This document shows, one piece after another, positions 45,357 through 54,672 of a stretch of DNA of 64,000 nt. Every line of letters starts with the position of its first letter. Position 1 is the first letter of the stretch. The position numbers and the translations under genes are program-made. The notes under the pieces were generated by a model that saw only the letters and a program-made list of their open reading frames with translations, was not told where the DNA came from and made no database searches. The stretch is from Variovorax brevis (GTDB lineage: Bacteria; Pseudomonadota; Gammaproteobacteria; Burkholderiales; Burkholderiaceae_C), in NCBI RefSeq assembly GCF_030317105.1, contig NZ_JASZYG010000004.1:434001-498000 (forward strand), given 5' to 3'.

Positions 45357-46663
45357 GGCGCAACCCTCGTCCGGACGCGTGCGGCGTCTGCTTCGTAGCT
45401 GCGCGAGGACAGCACGAAGAAAACGGCGGCGGCCAGTGCCAGCACGGGCGCGATGGTCATGGCGAGCTTCAGTCCGAGCTGGTCCGACAGCAGGCCGACG
45501 ATGAGCGGGCCCGGCGCAAGGCCAATCAGGTTGTTGGCCAGGGTCATCGTTGCCGCGACCGTCGCACGCACGCCGGGGTGGGTCACATCGCACACGATGG
45601 CGCTGGAGCATCCGCCTTGTGCCGCGGCGAACAAGGCACCCAGGAAGATCAGGCCCATGCCCAACGGACCCGGTGGAAGCGCGAACGCGCTCATCAGAAC
45701 AACCGCAGTCAGCACCGAGTAGAGGGCAGGAACCAGCGCCCTGCGCCGTGGGTTGTTGGCGCTCAGGCGGTCGGCCAATCCACCGCCGAAGAGCATGCCT
45801 AACCCGGCGGCCAGTACCGCCACGCCCGCCATCAGCCCGGCCTTTTTCAGATCGATGTCGTGATAGCGGCTGAAGTAGGTGGGCAACCAGGCGATGAGCA
45901 TGGCCGGCATTGCCATTTGAAGGCCACTCGCCAGATAGGCGAAATTGCCGGCGCGCGAGCCGAAGACCTCGCCGGCCACGCGCTTGAATCCCAATCGCTT
46001 CGAGGCCAGGTCACCGGCACCCTTTGTGTCCAGTGCGACGGTCTTGTAGTCGCGCACGACGAAGGGGTAGATCAGCGCCAGCAGCAAGCCGGGTGCGCCC
46101 ACGACGAAGAAGGCCATGCGCCAGCCCGATTGCGCCGCGACGGCTCCACCGATCACCACGCCGAGCACAGATCCGAACAGGCTTGCCGACAGGAAGGCAC
46201 CCAGCACCGCGGCGCGCTGCTTTGCAGGAAAGACATGCGCCAGCAAGGCGGCACCCGCAGCGCCGTAGGCTGCTTCACCCAAACCTACGAAGGCACGCGC
46301 CCACAGCAACTGCCCATGGCTTTGCGCCAGGCCACAGGCAACAGTTGCCAGGCACCAGACGAAGGCCATCAGCGTGATGCTCTTGACGCGACCCCAGCGG
46401 TCGGCGACCAGCGAGATCGGCACCGTCAGCACACCGACGACGAGCGAGACGACGCTCACCAGCATCGCGAGTTGCGAATCGAGCAGCGACCACTCGAGCT
46501 TGAGGGCGGGGATGACCGCGCCGATGACCTGGCGCGACAGGTAGTCGGACATCATCAGTCCGAAGGTGAGCGCAAAGACGGACCACGCGTAAAGGCGTGG
46601 CATGCGGCGCTTTTCTTCGAGCGCGTCAAGGCTGGCGGTGTCCGCCGAGAGAGTGGGGTTCAT
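45353..46663 (-). CDS. MFS transporter
   Basis: A 436-residue major-facilitator protein with twelve predicted helices. The loop 2-3 signature is ADRWGRVKSI and a matching motif after helix 8 is GGLADRLSANNPRRRA. LMMSDYLSRQVIGAVIPAL near the N terminus resembles the anion/aromatic-acid proton symporter group. It lies in the minus-strand carboxylase operon, 40 bases after a carboxyltransferase gene, and probably imports the pathway substrate. Confidence 0.9.
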   Translation of the reverse strand: MNPTLSADTASLDALEEKRRMPRLYAWSVFALTFGLMMSDYLSRQVIGAVIPALKLEWSLLDSQLAMLVSVVSLVVGVLTVPISLVADRWGRVKSITLMAFVWCLATVACGLAQSHGQLLWARAFVGLGEAAYGAAGAALLAHVFPAKQRAAVLGAFLSASLFGSVLGVVIGGAVAAQSGWRMAFFVVGAPGLLLALIYPFVVRDYKTVALDTKGAGDLASKRLGFKRVAGEVFGSRAGNFAYLASGLQMAMPAMLIAWLPTYFSRYHDIDLKKAGLMAGVAVLAAGLGMLFGGGLADRLSANNPRRRALVPALYSVLTAVVLMSAFALPPGPLGMGLIFLGALFAAAQGGCSSAIVCDVTHPGVRATVAATMTLANNLIGLAPGPLIVGLLSDQLGLKLAMTIAPVLALAAAVFFVLSSRSYEADAARVRTRVAP

Positions 46664-46703
46664 GGCTGTTGTCTCTTGTTGGAGTGAAGGGCGATGTGCT
46701 CGC

Positions 46704-48305
46704 TCAGATGCAGGTCGGCCACGAGCGCATCTCGTGCTCGCCGATGCCGCCATTGCGTTCGCGGCGGTGAGTGGCCATGGCGTCGATGAGCCAGGCGCGG
46801 GTTTGCTGCGGCGCGATCACGGCCTGCACGCCGAAGGCGCCCGCCAGTGCGTAGGCGGAGGTGTCGCGTGCCATGTCGGCCTTGAGTTGGTCGAAGCGTT
46901 CGGGGTCGTCCTCGCGCTGGATGCCGTGCAGCACGCTGACGCCGATCTGCGGATCCATGAAGCTGGCGTCTGCGCTGGTCCATGCAGCAACCTCGTCGCT
47001 GTTGCGGCCGCCGCCCATGTTGATGTAGGCCTGCCCGTAGCTCTTGCGAAGCATCACCGAGAGCTTGGGCACGCAGCACAGCTGCACGGCGTGGATCATG
47101 TTCATGATGTGCGCCGGTGCTGCCTTGCGTTCGCCCTCGATGCCGACCAGGAAACCGGGCGTGTCGACCAGGAAGATGAGCGGGATGTTGAACGAATCGC
47201 ACATCACGATGAACGAACTCACCTTGCGGCAGGCCTCCGGGTCCATCGCGCCGCCCTTGAACATCGGATTCGACGCGACGATGCCGACGCTCTCGCCATT
47301 CAGGCGCGCGAGGCCGGTCACTGCGGCGCGGCCGAAGCGGTCCTTCAGGTTGAAGAAGCTGCCTTCGTCGACGATGCCGCCAATGACCTTGCGCATGTCG
47401 TAGGTCTTGCTCCGCGCGGACGGGACGAGTTCGACGAGCTTGTCCGCGTCGGGCGCTTTCGCCTCCGCAGCCGGCAAGCTGGGTGGACGTGCGCCTGAGT
47501 GCGACGGCAGGTAGCTGAGAAAGCGGCGAATGGCGGCCAGCGCCTCCGCGTCGCTGTTGACGACCACGTCGACCAGGCCGGTGTGCTCGGCGTGCAGCTT
47601 CCATCCGCCCAGTTCTTCGGGGTCCACGGCTTCGCCGATGGCCAGCGAGGTCACGCGCGCACTTGACACCGCGAGGAACGCGCCCTTGCGCATCACCACG
47701 AAGTCCGAGAGGCAGGTGTACCAGGTCGACGAGCCCAGGCACGGCCCGAGCACGGCGCTGACCCACGGCGTCTCGCGGCGTCGGCAATACTGCTGCGGAT
47801 CTTGTCCGGCTGCGGCCATGGCCTCGGCACCGAGACTATCGGGCACGCGCGAACCGCTCGACTCGCCCAGGAAGATCAGCGGCATGCCGTTGCGCGTCGC
47901 CGTCTCCTTCAGGCGGCTGATCTTGCGCATGTTGACGGCCGACGACGACGCGCCCATGACCGTCATGTCGTTCGACACGACCGCCACGCGTCGTCCTTCG
48001 ACGCGGCCGGTGCCGGTGATCTTGGCGTCGGCCGGTGAGCTGTGTCTGTCGGCGGCAACCACCGAGACGGCCAGCATGCCCGTTTCGCTGAACGAGCCGG
48101 CATCCAGCAGTTGCTCGATGCGCTCCCGGGCGTTCAGGTGTCCGCTGGCGCGGCGCTTGGCGAGCTTGGCTTCGCCGCCCATGGCGAGTGCCGTGCGCAC
48201 GCGTGCGTCGAGTTCGGCGCGTTGTTCTTCGTAGGCGTCGGAGCCGGTTTCCGCAGTGGGTGCGGCGCGAGTGTCCGGGCCCGCATGGGCCAAGGTGGCA
48301 TGCAT
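46704..48305 (-). CDS. Acyl-CoA carboxyltransferase subunit A (PccB/MccB/12S type)
   Basis: A 533-residue carboxyltransferase of the crotonase superfamily, made of two related halves. The N half has SGHLNARERIEQLLDAGSF and LGESSGSRVPDSLG; the C half has FLVDTPGFLVGIEGERK and the biotin-side glycine motif in INMGGGRNSD. Such subunits move CO2 from carboxybiotin to the alpha (or gamma) carbon of an acyl-CoA. A second, rather different copy is encoded 15 bases upstream, and the two may form one enzyme. The acyl-CoA substrate is unknown. Confidence 0.9.
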   Translation of the reverse strand: MHATLAHAGPDTRAAPTAETGSDAYEEQRAELDARVRTALAMGGEAKLAKRRASGHLNARERIEQLLDAGSFSETGMLAVSVVAADRHSSPADAKITGTGRVEGRRVAVVSNDMTVMGASSSAVNMRKISRLKETATRNGMPLIFLGESSGSRVPDSLGAEAMAAAGQDPQQYCRRRETPWVSAVLGPCLGSSTWYTCLSDFVVMRKGAFLAVSSARVTSLAIGEAVDPEELGGWKLHAEHTGLVDVVVNSDAEALAAIRRFLSYLPSHSGARPPSLPAAEAKAPDADKLVELVPSARSKTYDMRKVIGGIVDEGSFFNLKDRFGRAAVTGLARLNGESVGIVASNPMFKGGAMDPEACRKVSSFIVMCDSFNIPLIFLVDTPGFLVGIEGERKAAPAHIMNMIHAVQLCCVPKLSVMLRKSYGQAYINMGGGRNSDEVAAWTSADASFMDPQIGVSVLHGIQREDDPERFDQLKADMARDTSAYALAGAFGVQAVIAPQQTRAWLIDAMATHRRERNGGIGEHEMRSWPTCI

Positions 48306-48320
48306 GTGGATGACTCCGCT

Positions 48321-49925
48321 TCAGCGCATCGTGCGGCCGACCGGGCCGAGGCGACGGCCGGTGGCCTGGTACGCGTCTTCCACCCAGGCGCACAGCAAGG
48401 GACGCGTCGATGCGGGCTCGATGATGTCCAGCACACCGAAGCGTTCGGCCGTGCGCATCGGCGACGAGATCGCGTGGTAGTGCGCCTCCAGGTCCAGGCG
48501 GTGCGCGACCGGGTCTTCGGCAGCGGCGATGTCCTTCTTGTACGCCGCGGCGACGCCGCCTTCGACCGGGATCGAACCCCAACGCGCGGACGGCCATGCA
48601 TAGCGGTTCGGCAACGAGGTGCCCGAAGGACCATGCAAGGGGCTCAGCATCGCGCCGGCCAGGCCCACGCAGCGCCGCAACACGATGGCGAGCCATGGCA
48701 CACCCGATTGCTCGATCGCGTGCATGGCCTGCAGCGCGGCCGAGATGGTGCCTTCGCGCTCAGCGTCCGCGCCGGTCATCACGCCCGGCTGGTCGGCCAG
48801 GTTGACGATGGGCAGGTGGAAGGTGTCGCACAGGTCGACGAAGCGCGCCATCTTCAGCGCGGCAGAACGCGTCAGCGCGCCTCCCATGATCATCGGGTTG
48901 TTCGTCATCACGCCGACGGCGTGGCCGTTCAGGCGCGCGAAGCAGGTGATGGTCGAACCGCCGAAGTCGGGCGACATCTCGAAGATCGAGCCTTCGTCGA
49001 AGATCGACTTCAGGATCTTGCGCGGGTTGAAGACCTTGCGCTTGTCGGCCGGGATGGCCTTGTTGAGCCACGGATCGCAGCGGTCGACCGGATCGTCGCA
49101 AGCCACGACCGGCGGGCGCTCCCACACGTTGCCGGGCAGGTACGACAGGAAGCGGCGCGTCACCTTCATCGCCTCCTCCTCGGTGTCGACGGCCAAGCCG
49201 ACGGCGCCGCTGTAGCGGTGCATCAGGTCGTAGCCACCGAGCGATTCCTTGTCGATGTCGATGCCCAGGGCCTGCTTCACCACTGGCGGCCCGCCCGCGA
49301 AGATCTGGCTCTTGCCGCGGATCATGATGGCCAGGTGCGAGGCACCCACGCGCACCGCACCCAGGCCGGCGCAGGCGCCGAGCGCGATGCCGACCACCGG
49401 CACCACACCCAACAGTTGCGTCATCGGCAGCATCGGATAGCCGGGGATCTTGGTGTGGCCGAGCTTGTCGAGCAGCTTCACGCTGCCACCGGCGCTGTCG
49501 ATCATGCGAACGAGCGGCAGCTTGTATTCCCAGGCGTAGCGGTCGGCGTAGATCCACTTCTCCGACACCGAGCCTTCCGAGGACCCGCCGCGGATGGTGA
49601 AGTCGTCGGCCGCGACCACGGTGCGGCGCGAATCGATCTTGCCGATGCCGACCACGGCGTTACTGGGCGTGAAGCTTGCGCGCTTGCGGTCGGCGTCGTA
49701 CTTGACGGAGCCTGCCAGCGCACCGATTTCGCCGAAGCTGCCGGCGTCGAGCAGGTGGTCGATGCGTTCGCGTGCGGTGAGCTTGCCCAGCGCGTGGTGC
49801 TTGGCGATCTGCTCCTCGCCACCGAGCGCATTCGCAATGGCGCGGCGCTCGACGAGTTCATGCAGGTCTTCGGCCCAGTCACCTGTCGATGAAGCTGCGG
49901 GATGGGATGTGATGGCGGTGTTCAT
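48321..49925 (-). CDS. Acyl-CoA carboxyltransferase subunit B (PccB/12S type)
   Basis: A 534-residue paralogue of the downstream carboxyltransferase. N half: LGKLTARERIDHLLDAGSFGE and MIDSAGGSVKLL. C half: VNLADQPGVMTGADAERE, VPWLAIVLRRCVGLAGAML and ARWGSIPVEGGVAAAY. The two copies differ clearly in length of loops and in motif detail, so they are not a recent duplication. They fit a heteromeric carboxyltransferase, or two enzymes sharing one biotin carboxylase. Its ATG overlaps the CoA-ligase stop by four bases. Confidence 0.9.
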   Translation of the reverse strand: MNTAITSHPAASSTGDWAEDLHELVERRAIANALGGEEQIAKHHALGKLTARERIDHLLDAGSFGEIGALAGSVKYDADRKRASFTPSNAVVGIGKIDSRRTVVAADDFTIRGGSSEGSVSEKWIYADRYAWEYKLPLVRMIDSAGGSVKLLDKLGHTKIPGYPMLPMTQLLGVVPVVGIALGACAGLGAVRVGASHLAIMIRGKSQIFAGGPPVVKQALGIDIDKESLGGYDLMHRYSGAVGLAVDTEEEAMKVTRRFLSYLPGNVWERPPVVACDDPVDRCDPWLNKAIPADKRKVFNPRKILKSIFDEGSIFEMSPDFGGSTITCFARLNGHAVGVMTNNPMIMGGALTRSAALKMARFVDLCDTFHLPIVNLADQPGVMTGADAEREGTISAALQAMHAIEQSGVPWLAIVLRRCVGLAGAMLSPLHGPSGTSLPNRYAWPSARWGSIPVEGGVAAAYKKDIAAAEDPVAHRLDLEAHYHAISSPMRTAERFGVLDIIEPASTRPLLCAWVEDAYQATGRRLGPVGRTMR

Positions 49926-51499
49926 TTGGAAAGGGCTCCTTCGGGATGGCGCGCGAGGTACGCATCGCGCAGGTCGTTCTTGGTCACCTTGCCGGCGTGG
50001 TTGCGCGGCAGCGCGTCGACGAACTCGATCACGCGTGGTTTCTTGTAGCCGGCGATCAGCTCGCCGCTGTGCCGGGCGAGCGCCGCGGCATCGATGGTTT
50101 CGCCGGGCCGGCGCACCACGAATGCGGCGACCACTTCGCCCCATTCGGTGTCGGGCAGGCCGAGCACGGCCACTTCGGCGACGCCCGGATGCGCGTGTAG
50201 TGCATCTTCGACTTCGCGTGCATAGACGTTGAAGCCGCCGCTGATCATCATGTCCTTATTGCGGCCGACGATGTAGAGGAAGCCTTCGTCGTCGAAGCGG
50301 CCGAGGTCGCCGCTGTAGTACCAGCCGTCGCGGATCGATTCGCTTTCGAGGTCGGGGCGGCGCCAGAAGGCGACTTCGCCGATGCCGCGGTGTGCGATGG
50401 CGATCTCGCCGACTTCGCCGTCTTTCACCGGACGGCCATCGGCGTCGCGCACGGTAATCTCGACATCCATCGTCGGGCGCCCGCAGGACGTGATGCGATC
50501 CGAAGGCTTGCCGTCCTGCAGGTGGTCGTGCGGGTAGAGCACGCACAAGGGTTGCACGGCTTCGGTCATGCCGTATTGCTGGCGCAGGATGGGGCCCAGG
50601 CGTTCCAGCGCCTCGTGGACCATGCTCGTTGGCGTCGGCGCGGTGCCGTAGTGCACGCGCTTGAGCGACGAAAGGTCGGCGCCGGGGTTGGCGGCCACCG
50701 CTTCGAGCAGGCGGCCCATCATGGTCGGCACCATCATCAACTGGCTGATGCGCTCGCTGCCGATCTGCGCCAGCACCTGTTCCGCATCGAACTTGTCGGC
50801 CACGATGTTGCGTGCACCGCGCAGATAGCACGGCAGCAGGTGCACGCCGGCCGCGTGCGTGAGCGGGCCGACGTGCAGCATGGCGTCGTCAATGCCCAAG
50901 CCGTATTCCATCGCGGCGAAGTGGTTCGCCAGGCGCGCCTCCCAGCGCTCGATGCTGTAGGCCACGCCCTTGGGCTTGCCGGTGGTGCCCGAGGTGTAGG
51001 CGATGCGCAGCAGCAGATTGGCCGGCACCGTGAGGTGCGGGGCACGGTCCGATGCGCGCGCCAACAGGGTGTCGTAGTCGAGCACGCTCGCGTCATGCCA
51101 GCCCACGCCGATCACCACGCGCAGCGAGGGCACCTGCAGGCGGACCTTCATGACCGAGTCGCGGAACTCTGGGCCGGCGATGAGCACCGATGCCTCGGCA
51201 TCGTTGAGGATCGCGGCCTGTTCATGCACCGTGTGACGGGCGTTGAGGGCGACGTAGCCCTGCGCGGCTTTTTCGGCAGCGAACTGGGCCTCGATGCTTT
51301 CCACCGAGTTGTTGAGCAGCACGGCCAGGCGCTCGCCGGGGCGATGGCCCAGGCCGATGAGCACGTTGGCGAGCTGGTTGCTGCGCCGTTCGATCTGCGT
51401 GTAGGTGAAGCTGCGGTCGCGAAACACGACCGCCGTGCGCTCGCGGAACTGGCCGGCAGCCCAGGAAAGGGCGTGGCCTGCAATTCGGGTCGAACTCAT
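49922..51499 (-). CDS. Acyl-CoA synthetase (AMP-forming), minus operon
   Basis: A 525-residue adenylate-forming CoA ligase that would activate a carboxylic acid with ATP. The P-loop is IAYTSGTTGKPKGV, the A5 region is QQYGMTEAVQP, A7 is YYSGDLGRFDDEGFL, the hinge is GRNKDMMISGGFNVY and the catalytic Lys lies in LPRNHAGKVTKND. One of two such ligases in the cluster. Its ends overlap the neighbouring GntR and carboxyltransferase genes, so it is translated from the minus operon. Substrate unknown. Confidence 0.92.
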   Translation of the reverse strand: MSSTRIAGHALSWAAGQFRERTAVVFRDRSFTYTQIERRSNQLANVLIGLGHRPGERLAVLLNNSVESIEAQFAAEKAAQGYVALNARHTVHEQAAILNDAEASVLIAGPEFRDSVMKVRLQVPSLRVVIGVGWHDASVLDYDTLLARASDRAPHLTVPANLLLRIAYTSGTTGKPKGVAYSIERWEARLANHFAAMEYGLGIDDAMLHVGPLTHAAGVHLLPCYLRGARNIVADKFDAEQVLAQIGSERISQLMMVPTMMGRLLEAVAANPGADLSSLKRVHYGTAPTPTSMVHEALERLGPILRQQYGMTEAVQPLCVLYPHDHLQDGKPSDRITSCGRPTMDVEITVRDADGRPVKDGEVGEIAIAHRGIGEVAFWRRPDLESESIRDGWYYSGDLGRFDDEGFLYIVGRNKDMMISGGFNVYAREVEDALHAHPGVAEVAVLGLPDTEWGEVVAAFVVRRPGETIDAAALARHSGELIAGYKKPRVIEFVDALPRNHAGKVTKNDLRDAYLARHPEGALSK

Positions 51500-52215
51500 G
51501 GGAGGATGTCCTGTGTGTGGTGGTCGTTCGCAGCGGGCGCGACGGACCCTGATTTCTTGTGGGTTCGGGGCGTGGTGGCTTTCCGGGGTGTCAGTTGCCT
51601 CACGGCCTCGCGCTCGGACGCGTCAATCATTTCTTCGATGGCGGTGGCCGCAGCGTCGATGTCGCCTGCCTTCATGGCATTGGCCGTCGTGCGCCACAGG
51701 CGTGCCGATTCCTTGCGGCGTGCAGCGGTGGCCAGGCCGAGCTTTGAATAGCGACGCGTCTGCCGCGCCAGAGAGGCCAGGATTTCGGCGAGTCGCTCGT
51801 TGCCCGAGTTCTCGGCCATCACGCGGCCAAGCCGGTAGCTGATGGCCAGGTAGTCGTCGCCCGCACCCGGCTCCTTTGCGAGCACTTCGAGTTCGCTGAC
51901 CTTGCCGTCGATCCAGGCGACGAACTTGTCGCTCGGGCGGCCCATGCTGCGCACCATGGCGCCCACCAACTGGCGGCGGATCTCGAAGATGTCGCCGACT
52001 TCCTTGATCGAAAGCTGCGTGACGTGGGCGCCGCGGTTGGGCAGGATGCGCACGACCGAGTCTTTCTCGAGGATGCGCAAGGCTTCGCGAACCGGACCGC
52101 GGCTCACCTCGAACTGCTCGGCCAGCATTTCTTCGCGGATGCGATCGCCCGGCGCGTATTCGCCGTCCACGACCGCCGCAAAGATTCGCTCGGCGATCTG
52201 TTCAGGGAGCGTCAT
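51496..52215 (-). CDS. GntR-family (FCD) regulator 1 of the carboxylase cluster
   Basis: A 239-residue GntR regulator: N-terminal winged helix (MTLPEQIAERIFAAVVDGEY, then SRGPVREALRILE) and a C-terminal all-helical FCD effector domain. It is closely similar over its length to the second GntR protein at 62353-63093, sharing RILPNRGAHVTQLSIKEV and GNERLAEILASLARQT-like text. It is the second gene of the minus operon, after a small biotin carrier. ATG 52215 is used; GTG 52224 is possible. It likely binds the ATTGTTGACAAT operators and senses a pathway acyl-CoA or acid. Confidence 0.88.
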   Translation of the reverse strand: MTLPEQIAERIFAAVVDGEYAPGDRIREEMLAEQFEVSRGPVREALRILEKDSVVRILPNRGAHVTQLSIKEVGDIFEIRRQLVGAMVRSMGRPSDKFVAWIDGKVSELEVLAKEPGAGDDYLAISYRLGRVMAENSGNERLAEILASLARQTRRYSKLGLATAARRKESARLWRTTANAMKAGDIDAAATAIEEMIDASEREAVRQLTPRKATTPRTHKKSGSVAPAANDHHTQDILP

Positions 52216-52236
52216 CAGCTTCACGAGAGAGACTGA

Positions 52237-52309
52237 TGGCCCCAAGCTCCGCACTGGCGTGTCGTCGCTGCCCCCCGAGGGGGTGCGAGCTTGTTTGGAG
52301 CGGCCCGGC
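52237..52309. repeat. CCCCC-GA-GGGGG intergenic hairpin element
   Basis: Between the small biotin-carrier gene and GntR 1 lies text of the kind I recall as a dispersed intergenic repeat in Comamonadaceae: CCCCAAGCTCC at the left, a CCCCCGAGGGGG hairpin at 52272-52283 and GGAGCGGCCCGGC at the right. It could attenuate transcription between the two genes. Identification as a dispersed family is from memory and needs a genome-wide count. Confidence 0.45.
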
Positions 52310-52316
52310 ACGGCGC

Positions 52317-52544
52317 TCACGCTTCTTCGAAGACCGCGATTTCCTGGCCTTCGCGCACCGGCGCGCCCTCGGCGATCAGGAGCTTGATGACCCGGCCGTC
52401 TTCGGGAGCGAGGACCGGAATCTCCATCTTCATGGATTCGAGAACCATGATCGTGTCGTCGGCCTGCAGGGTGCTGCCCTCGTCCACCACGATCTTCCAT
52501 ACGGTGCCGGTGATGTCGGAGCGAATCGTCGTCTGTGTCGTCAT
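52317..52544 (-). CDS. Free-standing small biotin carrier protein
   Basis: A 75-residue biotinyl domain and nothing else: MTTQTTIRSDITGTVWKIVV, then VLESMKMEIPV with Lys39 as the expected biotinylation site, ending REGQEIAVFEEA. It lacks the Pro/Ala linker and N-terminal part of AccB and resembles the 1.3S carrier of transcarboxylase or the carrier domain of acyl-CoA carboxylases. First gene of the minus operon. With the AccB-like protein of the plus operon, the cluster has two different biotin carriers. Confidence 0.9.
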   Translation of the reverse strand: MTTQTTIRSDITGTVWKIVVDEGSTLQADDTIMVLESMKMEIPVLAPEDGRVIKLLIAEGAPVREGQEIAVFEEA

Positions 52545-52598
52545 GTCGATTTCCTTGCTTTGAAATGCCCGACTTCGCGTCGGAATGGATGTACTGTA

Positions 52599-52622
52599 AT
52601 CGACATTCGGATTGTTGACAAT
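52599..52622 (+). promoter_or_regulatory. GntR operator, copy 1 (divergent promoter)
   Basis: ATCGACATT, three bases (CGG), then ATTGTTGACAAT, whose core TTGT-TG-ACAA is a dyad. It lies in the 167-base region between the divergent carrier and AccB genes, 55 bases from the minus start and 89 from the plus start, so one bound regulator could control both operons. The same element recurs before the Bug gene and before GntR 2. Confidence 0.75.
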
Positions 52623-52711
52623 AGGAAGATTTGCATGTTTTAATCCATTCACTGCAGCAAGACAGCTGCGCTCACAAGGCGGAAACTCCCGCCGCAACCG
52701 GAGATAAAACC

Positions 52712-53215
52712 GTGCCTCTTTCCCATACCGACGTACGTCGCATCCTCGAGATCCTCGACAGCGCCGAACACCTCGAATCGCTGGACGTGACCGTGGGTGA
52801 ATTCGAGCTTCATGCCCGCAAGCCGGGCGCCTCGGCTTTCAGCCGCGAGCGGGCACCGCAGCCGGCAAGCCGCCCTGCCGGCAACGAAACATCGCAAGCA
52901 GTTGCAACATCGGAAACAGGCAGCGCGTCGGACGAGCAGCCAGCGCTCACCGAAGTACCCGAAGGCCTGGTCGCCGTGCGCGCGCCGATGGTCGGCACCT
53001 TCTATCTGCGTCCCAGCCCGGACCAGCCGGAGTTCGTGACGGTCGGCGCCGCGGTGCAGGCCGACGACACGGTCTGCCTGGTGGAAGTCATGAAGATGTT
53101 CAACACGGTCAAGGCCGACGTGGCGGGCACCGTCGAGCGCATCCTGGTGGGCAACGGCAAACCCGTGACGCACGACCAGATCCTCATGCTCATCAAGCCG
53201 GCGAAGGGAGTCTGA
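52712..53215 (+). CDS. accB: Biotin carboxyl carrier protein, AccB-like
   Basis: A 167-residue AccB-type carrier. The N-terminal part (SHTDVRRILEILDSAEHLESLDVTVGEFEL, quoted in part) resembles the AccB oligomerisation segment. A Ser/Ala-rich linker is followed by the biotinyl domain VRAPMVGTFYLRPSPDQPEF ... VEVMKMFNTVKAD with Lys128 biotinylated. GTG 52712 is chosen since GGAG lies nine bases upstream. First gene of the plus operon, followed by a biotin carboxylase. This is an additional, pathway-specific carrier; the housekeeping accBC of fatty-acid synthesis is expected elsewhere. Confidence 0.88.
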   Translation: MPLSHTDVRRILEILDSAEHLESLDVTVGEFELHARKPGASAFSRERAPQPASRPAGNETSQAVATSETGSASDEQPALTEVPEGLVAVRAPMVGTFYLRPSPDQPEFVTVGAAVQADDTVCLVEVMKMFNTVKADVAGTVERILVGNGKPVTHDQILMLIKPAKGV

Positions 53216-53217
53216 GC

Positions 53218-54672
53218 ATGAACACGAATGCAGCAACCATCCCCGTCGCCAAGCGCGACATCCGCCGTGTTTTCGTCGCCAACCGCGGTGAGATCGCCGT
53301 GCGCGTGATCCGCGCCTGCCGCACCCTCGGCATCGAGGCGGTGGCGGGTGTTTCCGAGGCCGATGTCGACACCCTCGCCGCGAAACTGGCCGACGAGGTG
53401 GTGGTGCTCGGTCCGCCGCCCGCATCGGAAAGCTACCTGCGCGCCGACAAGATCGTCGAGGCGGCGCTGAGCACTGGATGCGACGCGGTGCATCCCGGCT
53501 ACGGCTTCCTGTCGGAACGCTCTTCCTTCGTGCGCTCCTGCGTCGAAGCGGGCCTGGTGTTCGTCGGTCCTTCCGCCGATTCGATCGACGCCATGGGCGA
53601 CAAGATCACCGCCGTGGGCCTCGCGCAAAAGGCCGGCGTGCCGCGCGTGCCGGGTACGGGCGCGCTGACCGACGTGGCGCATGCCAAGCGCTCCGGCGCC
53701 GAGATCGGCTACCCGGTGCTCATCAAGGCGACAGCCGGCGGCGGCGGGCGCGGCATGCGCATCGTGCGCGATGAAAGCGAACTCGAATCGCTGATGAGCT
53801 CGGCCGCCAACGAAGCCAAGTCCGCGTTCGGCGACGACACGCTCTACATGGAGAAGTTCATCGAGCACGCGCGCCACATCGAAATCCAGGTGATGGCCGA
53901 TTCGCACGGCAACGTGGTCTACCTCGGCGAGCGCGAATGCTCCACGCAGCGCCGCCACCAGAAGCTGATCGAGGAAGCGCCCTCCCCGGCCGTCGACCCC
54001 GCCATGCGCCAGGCCATGGGCGAATGCGCCGTGAGCCTCACGCGCAACGCCAACTATTGCGGGGCCGGAACCATCGAATTCGTCGTCGACCAGCGCGACA
54101 ACAGGTACTTCTTCCTGGAGATGAACACGCGCATCCAGGTCGAGCATCCGGTGACGGAAATGATCACCGGCTTCGATCTCGTGGCCGAGCAGATCCGCGT
54201 GGCGGGTGGCCTGCCGCTGTCGTTCACGCAGGCGGACGTCAACCTGCAGGGCCACGCGATCGAATGCCGCATCAACGCCGAGGACCCGGAGCGCAACTTC
54301 CTGCCGCGCCCGGGCCTGATCTCGGTGTGGGACGTGCCCTCGGGCGACGGCATCCGCGTCGACTCGCACTGCTATGCCGGCTACACCGTGCCGCCCTACT
54401 ACGACTCGCTGCTTGGCAAGCTGATCGTGCATGCGGCCACGCGCGAGCAAGCCATTGCGCGCATGCGCCAGGCGCTGTCGGGCTTGAAGGTCGAAGGGCC
54501 GACGACGACAGCGTCCTTCCATGACTCGGTGCTTGCGCATGAGGATTTCATCCAGGGCAACGTGACCACGCGCTGGGTCGAAGAGACCTTCCTGCCCCAG
54601 CGCAAGGCGGCGCAGAAGGTTGCGGCACAGGCAGCCAAGCTCGCGCAGGCCTCTGCGGAGGCGCAACCATGA
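53218..54672 (+). CDS. accC: Biotin carboxylase, AccC-like
   Basis: A 484-residue biotin carboxylase that uses ATP and bicarbonate to carboxylate the biotin on a carrier protein. Key segments are VFVANRGEIAVRVIRACRTLG, the glycine-rich ATP loop KATAGGGGRGMRIV, ECSTQRRHQKLIEEAPSP and the catalytic EMNTRIQVEHPVTEMITG. It starts two bases after accB and overlaps the first 5S-like gene by ATGA. It is the only biotin carboxylase of the cluster and must serve both carriers. Confidence 0.93.
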   Translation: MNTNAATIPVAKRDIRRVFVANRGEIAVRVIRACRTLGIEAVAGVSEADVDTLAAKLADEVVVLGPPPASESYLRADKIVEAALSTGCDAVHPGYGFLSERSSFVRSCVEAGLVFVGPSADSIDAMGDKITAVGLAQKAGVPRVPGTGALTDVAHAKRSGAEIGYPVLIKATAGGGGRGMRIVRDESELESLMSSAANEAKSAFGDDTLYMEKFIEHARHIEIQVMADSHGNVVYLGERECSTQRRHQKLIEEAPSPAVDPAMRQAMGECAVSLTRNANYCGAGTIEFVVDQRDNRYFFLEMNTRIQVEHPVTEMITGFDLVAEQIRVAGGLPLSFTQADVNLQGHAIECRINAEDPERNFLPRPGLISVWDVPSGDGIRVDSHCYAGYTVPPYYDSLLGKLIVHAATREQAIARMRQALSGLKVEGPTTTASFHDSVLAHEDFIQGNVTTRWVEETFLPQRKAAQKVAAQAAKLAQASAEAQP

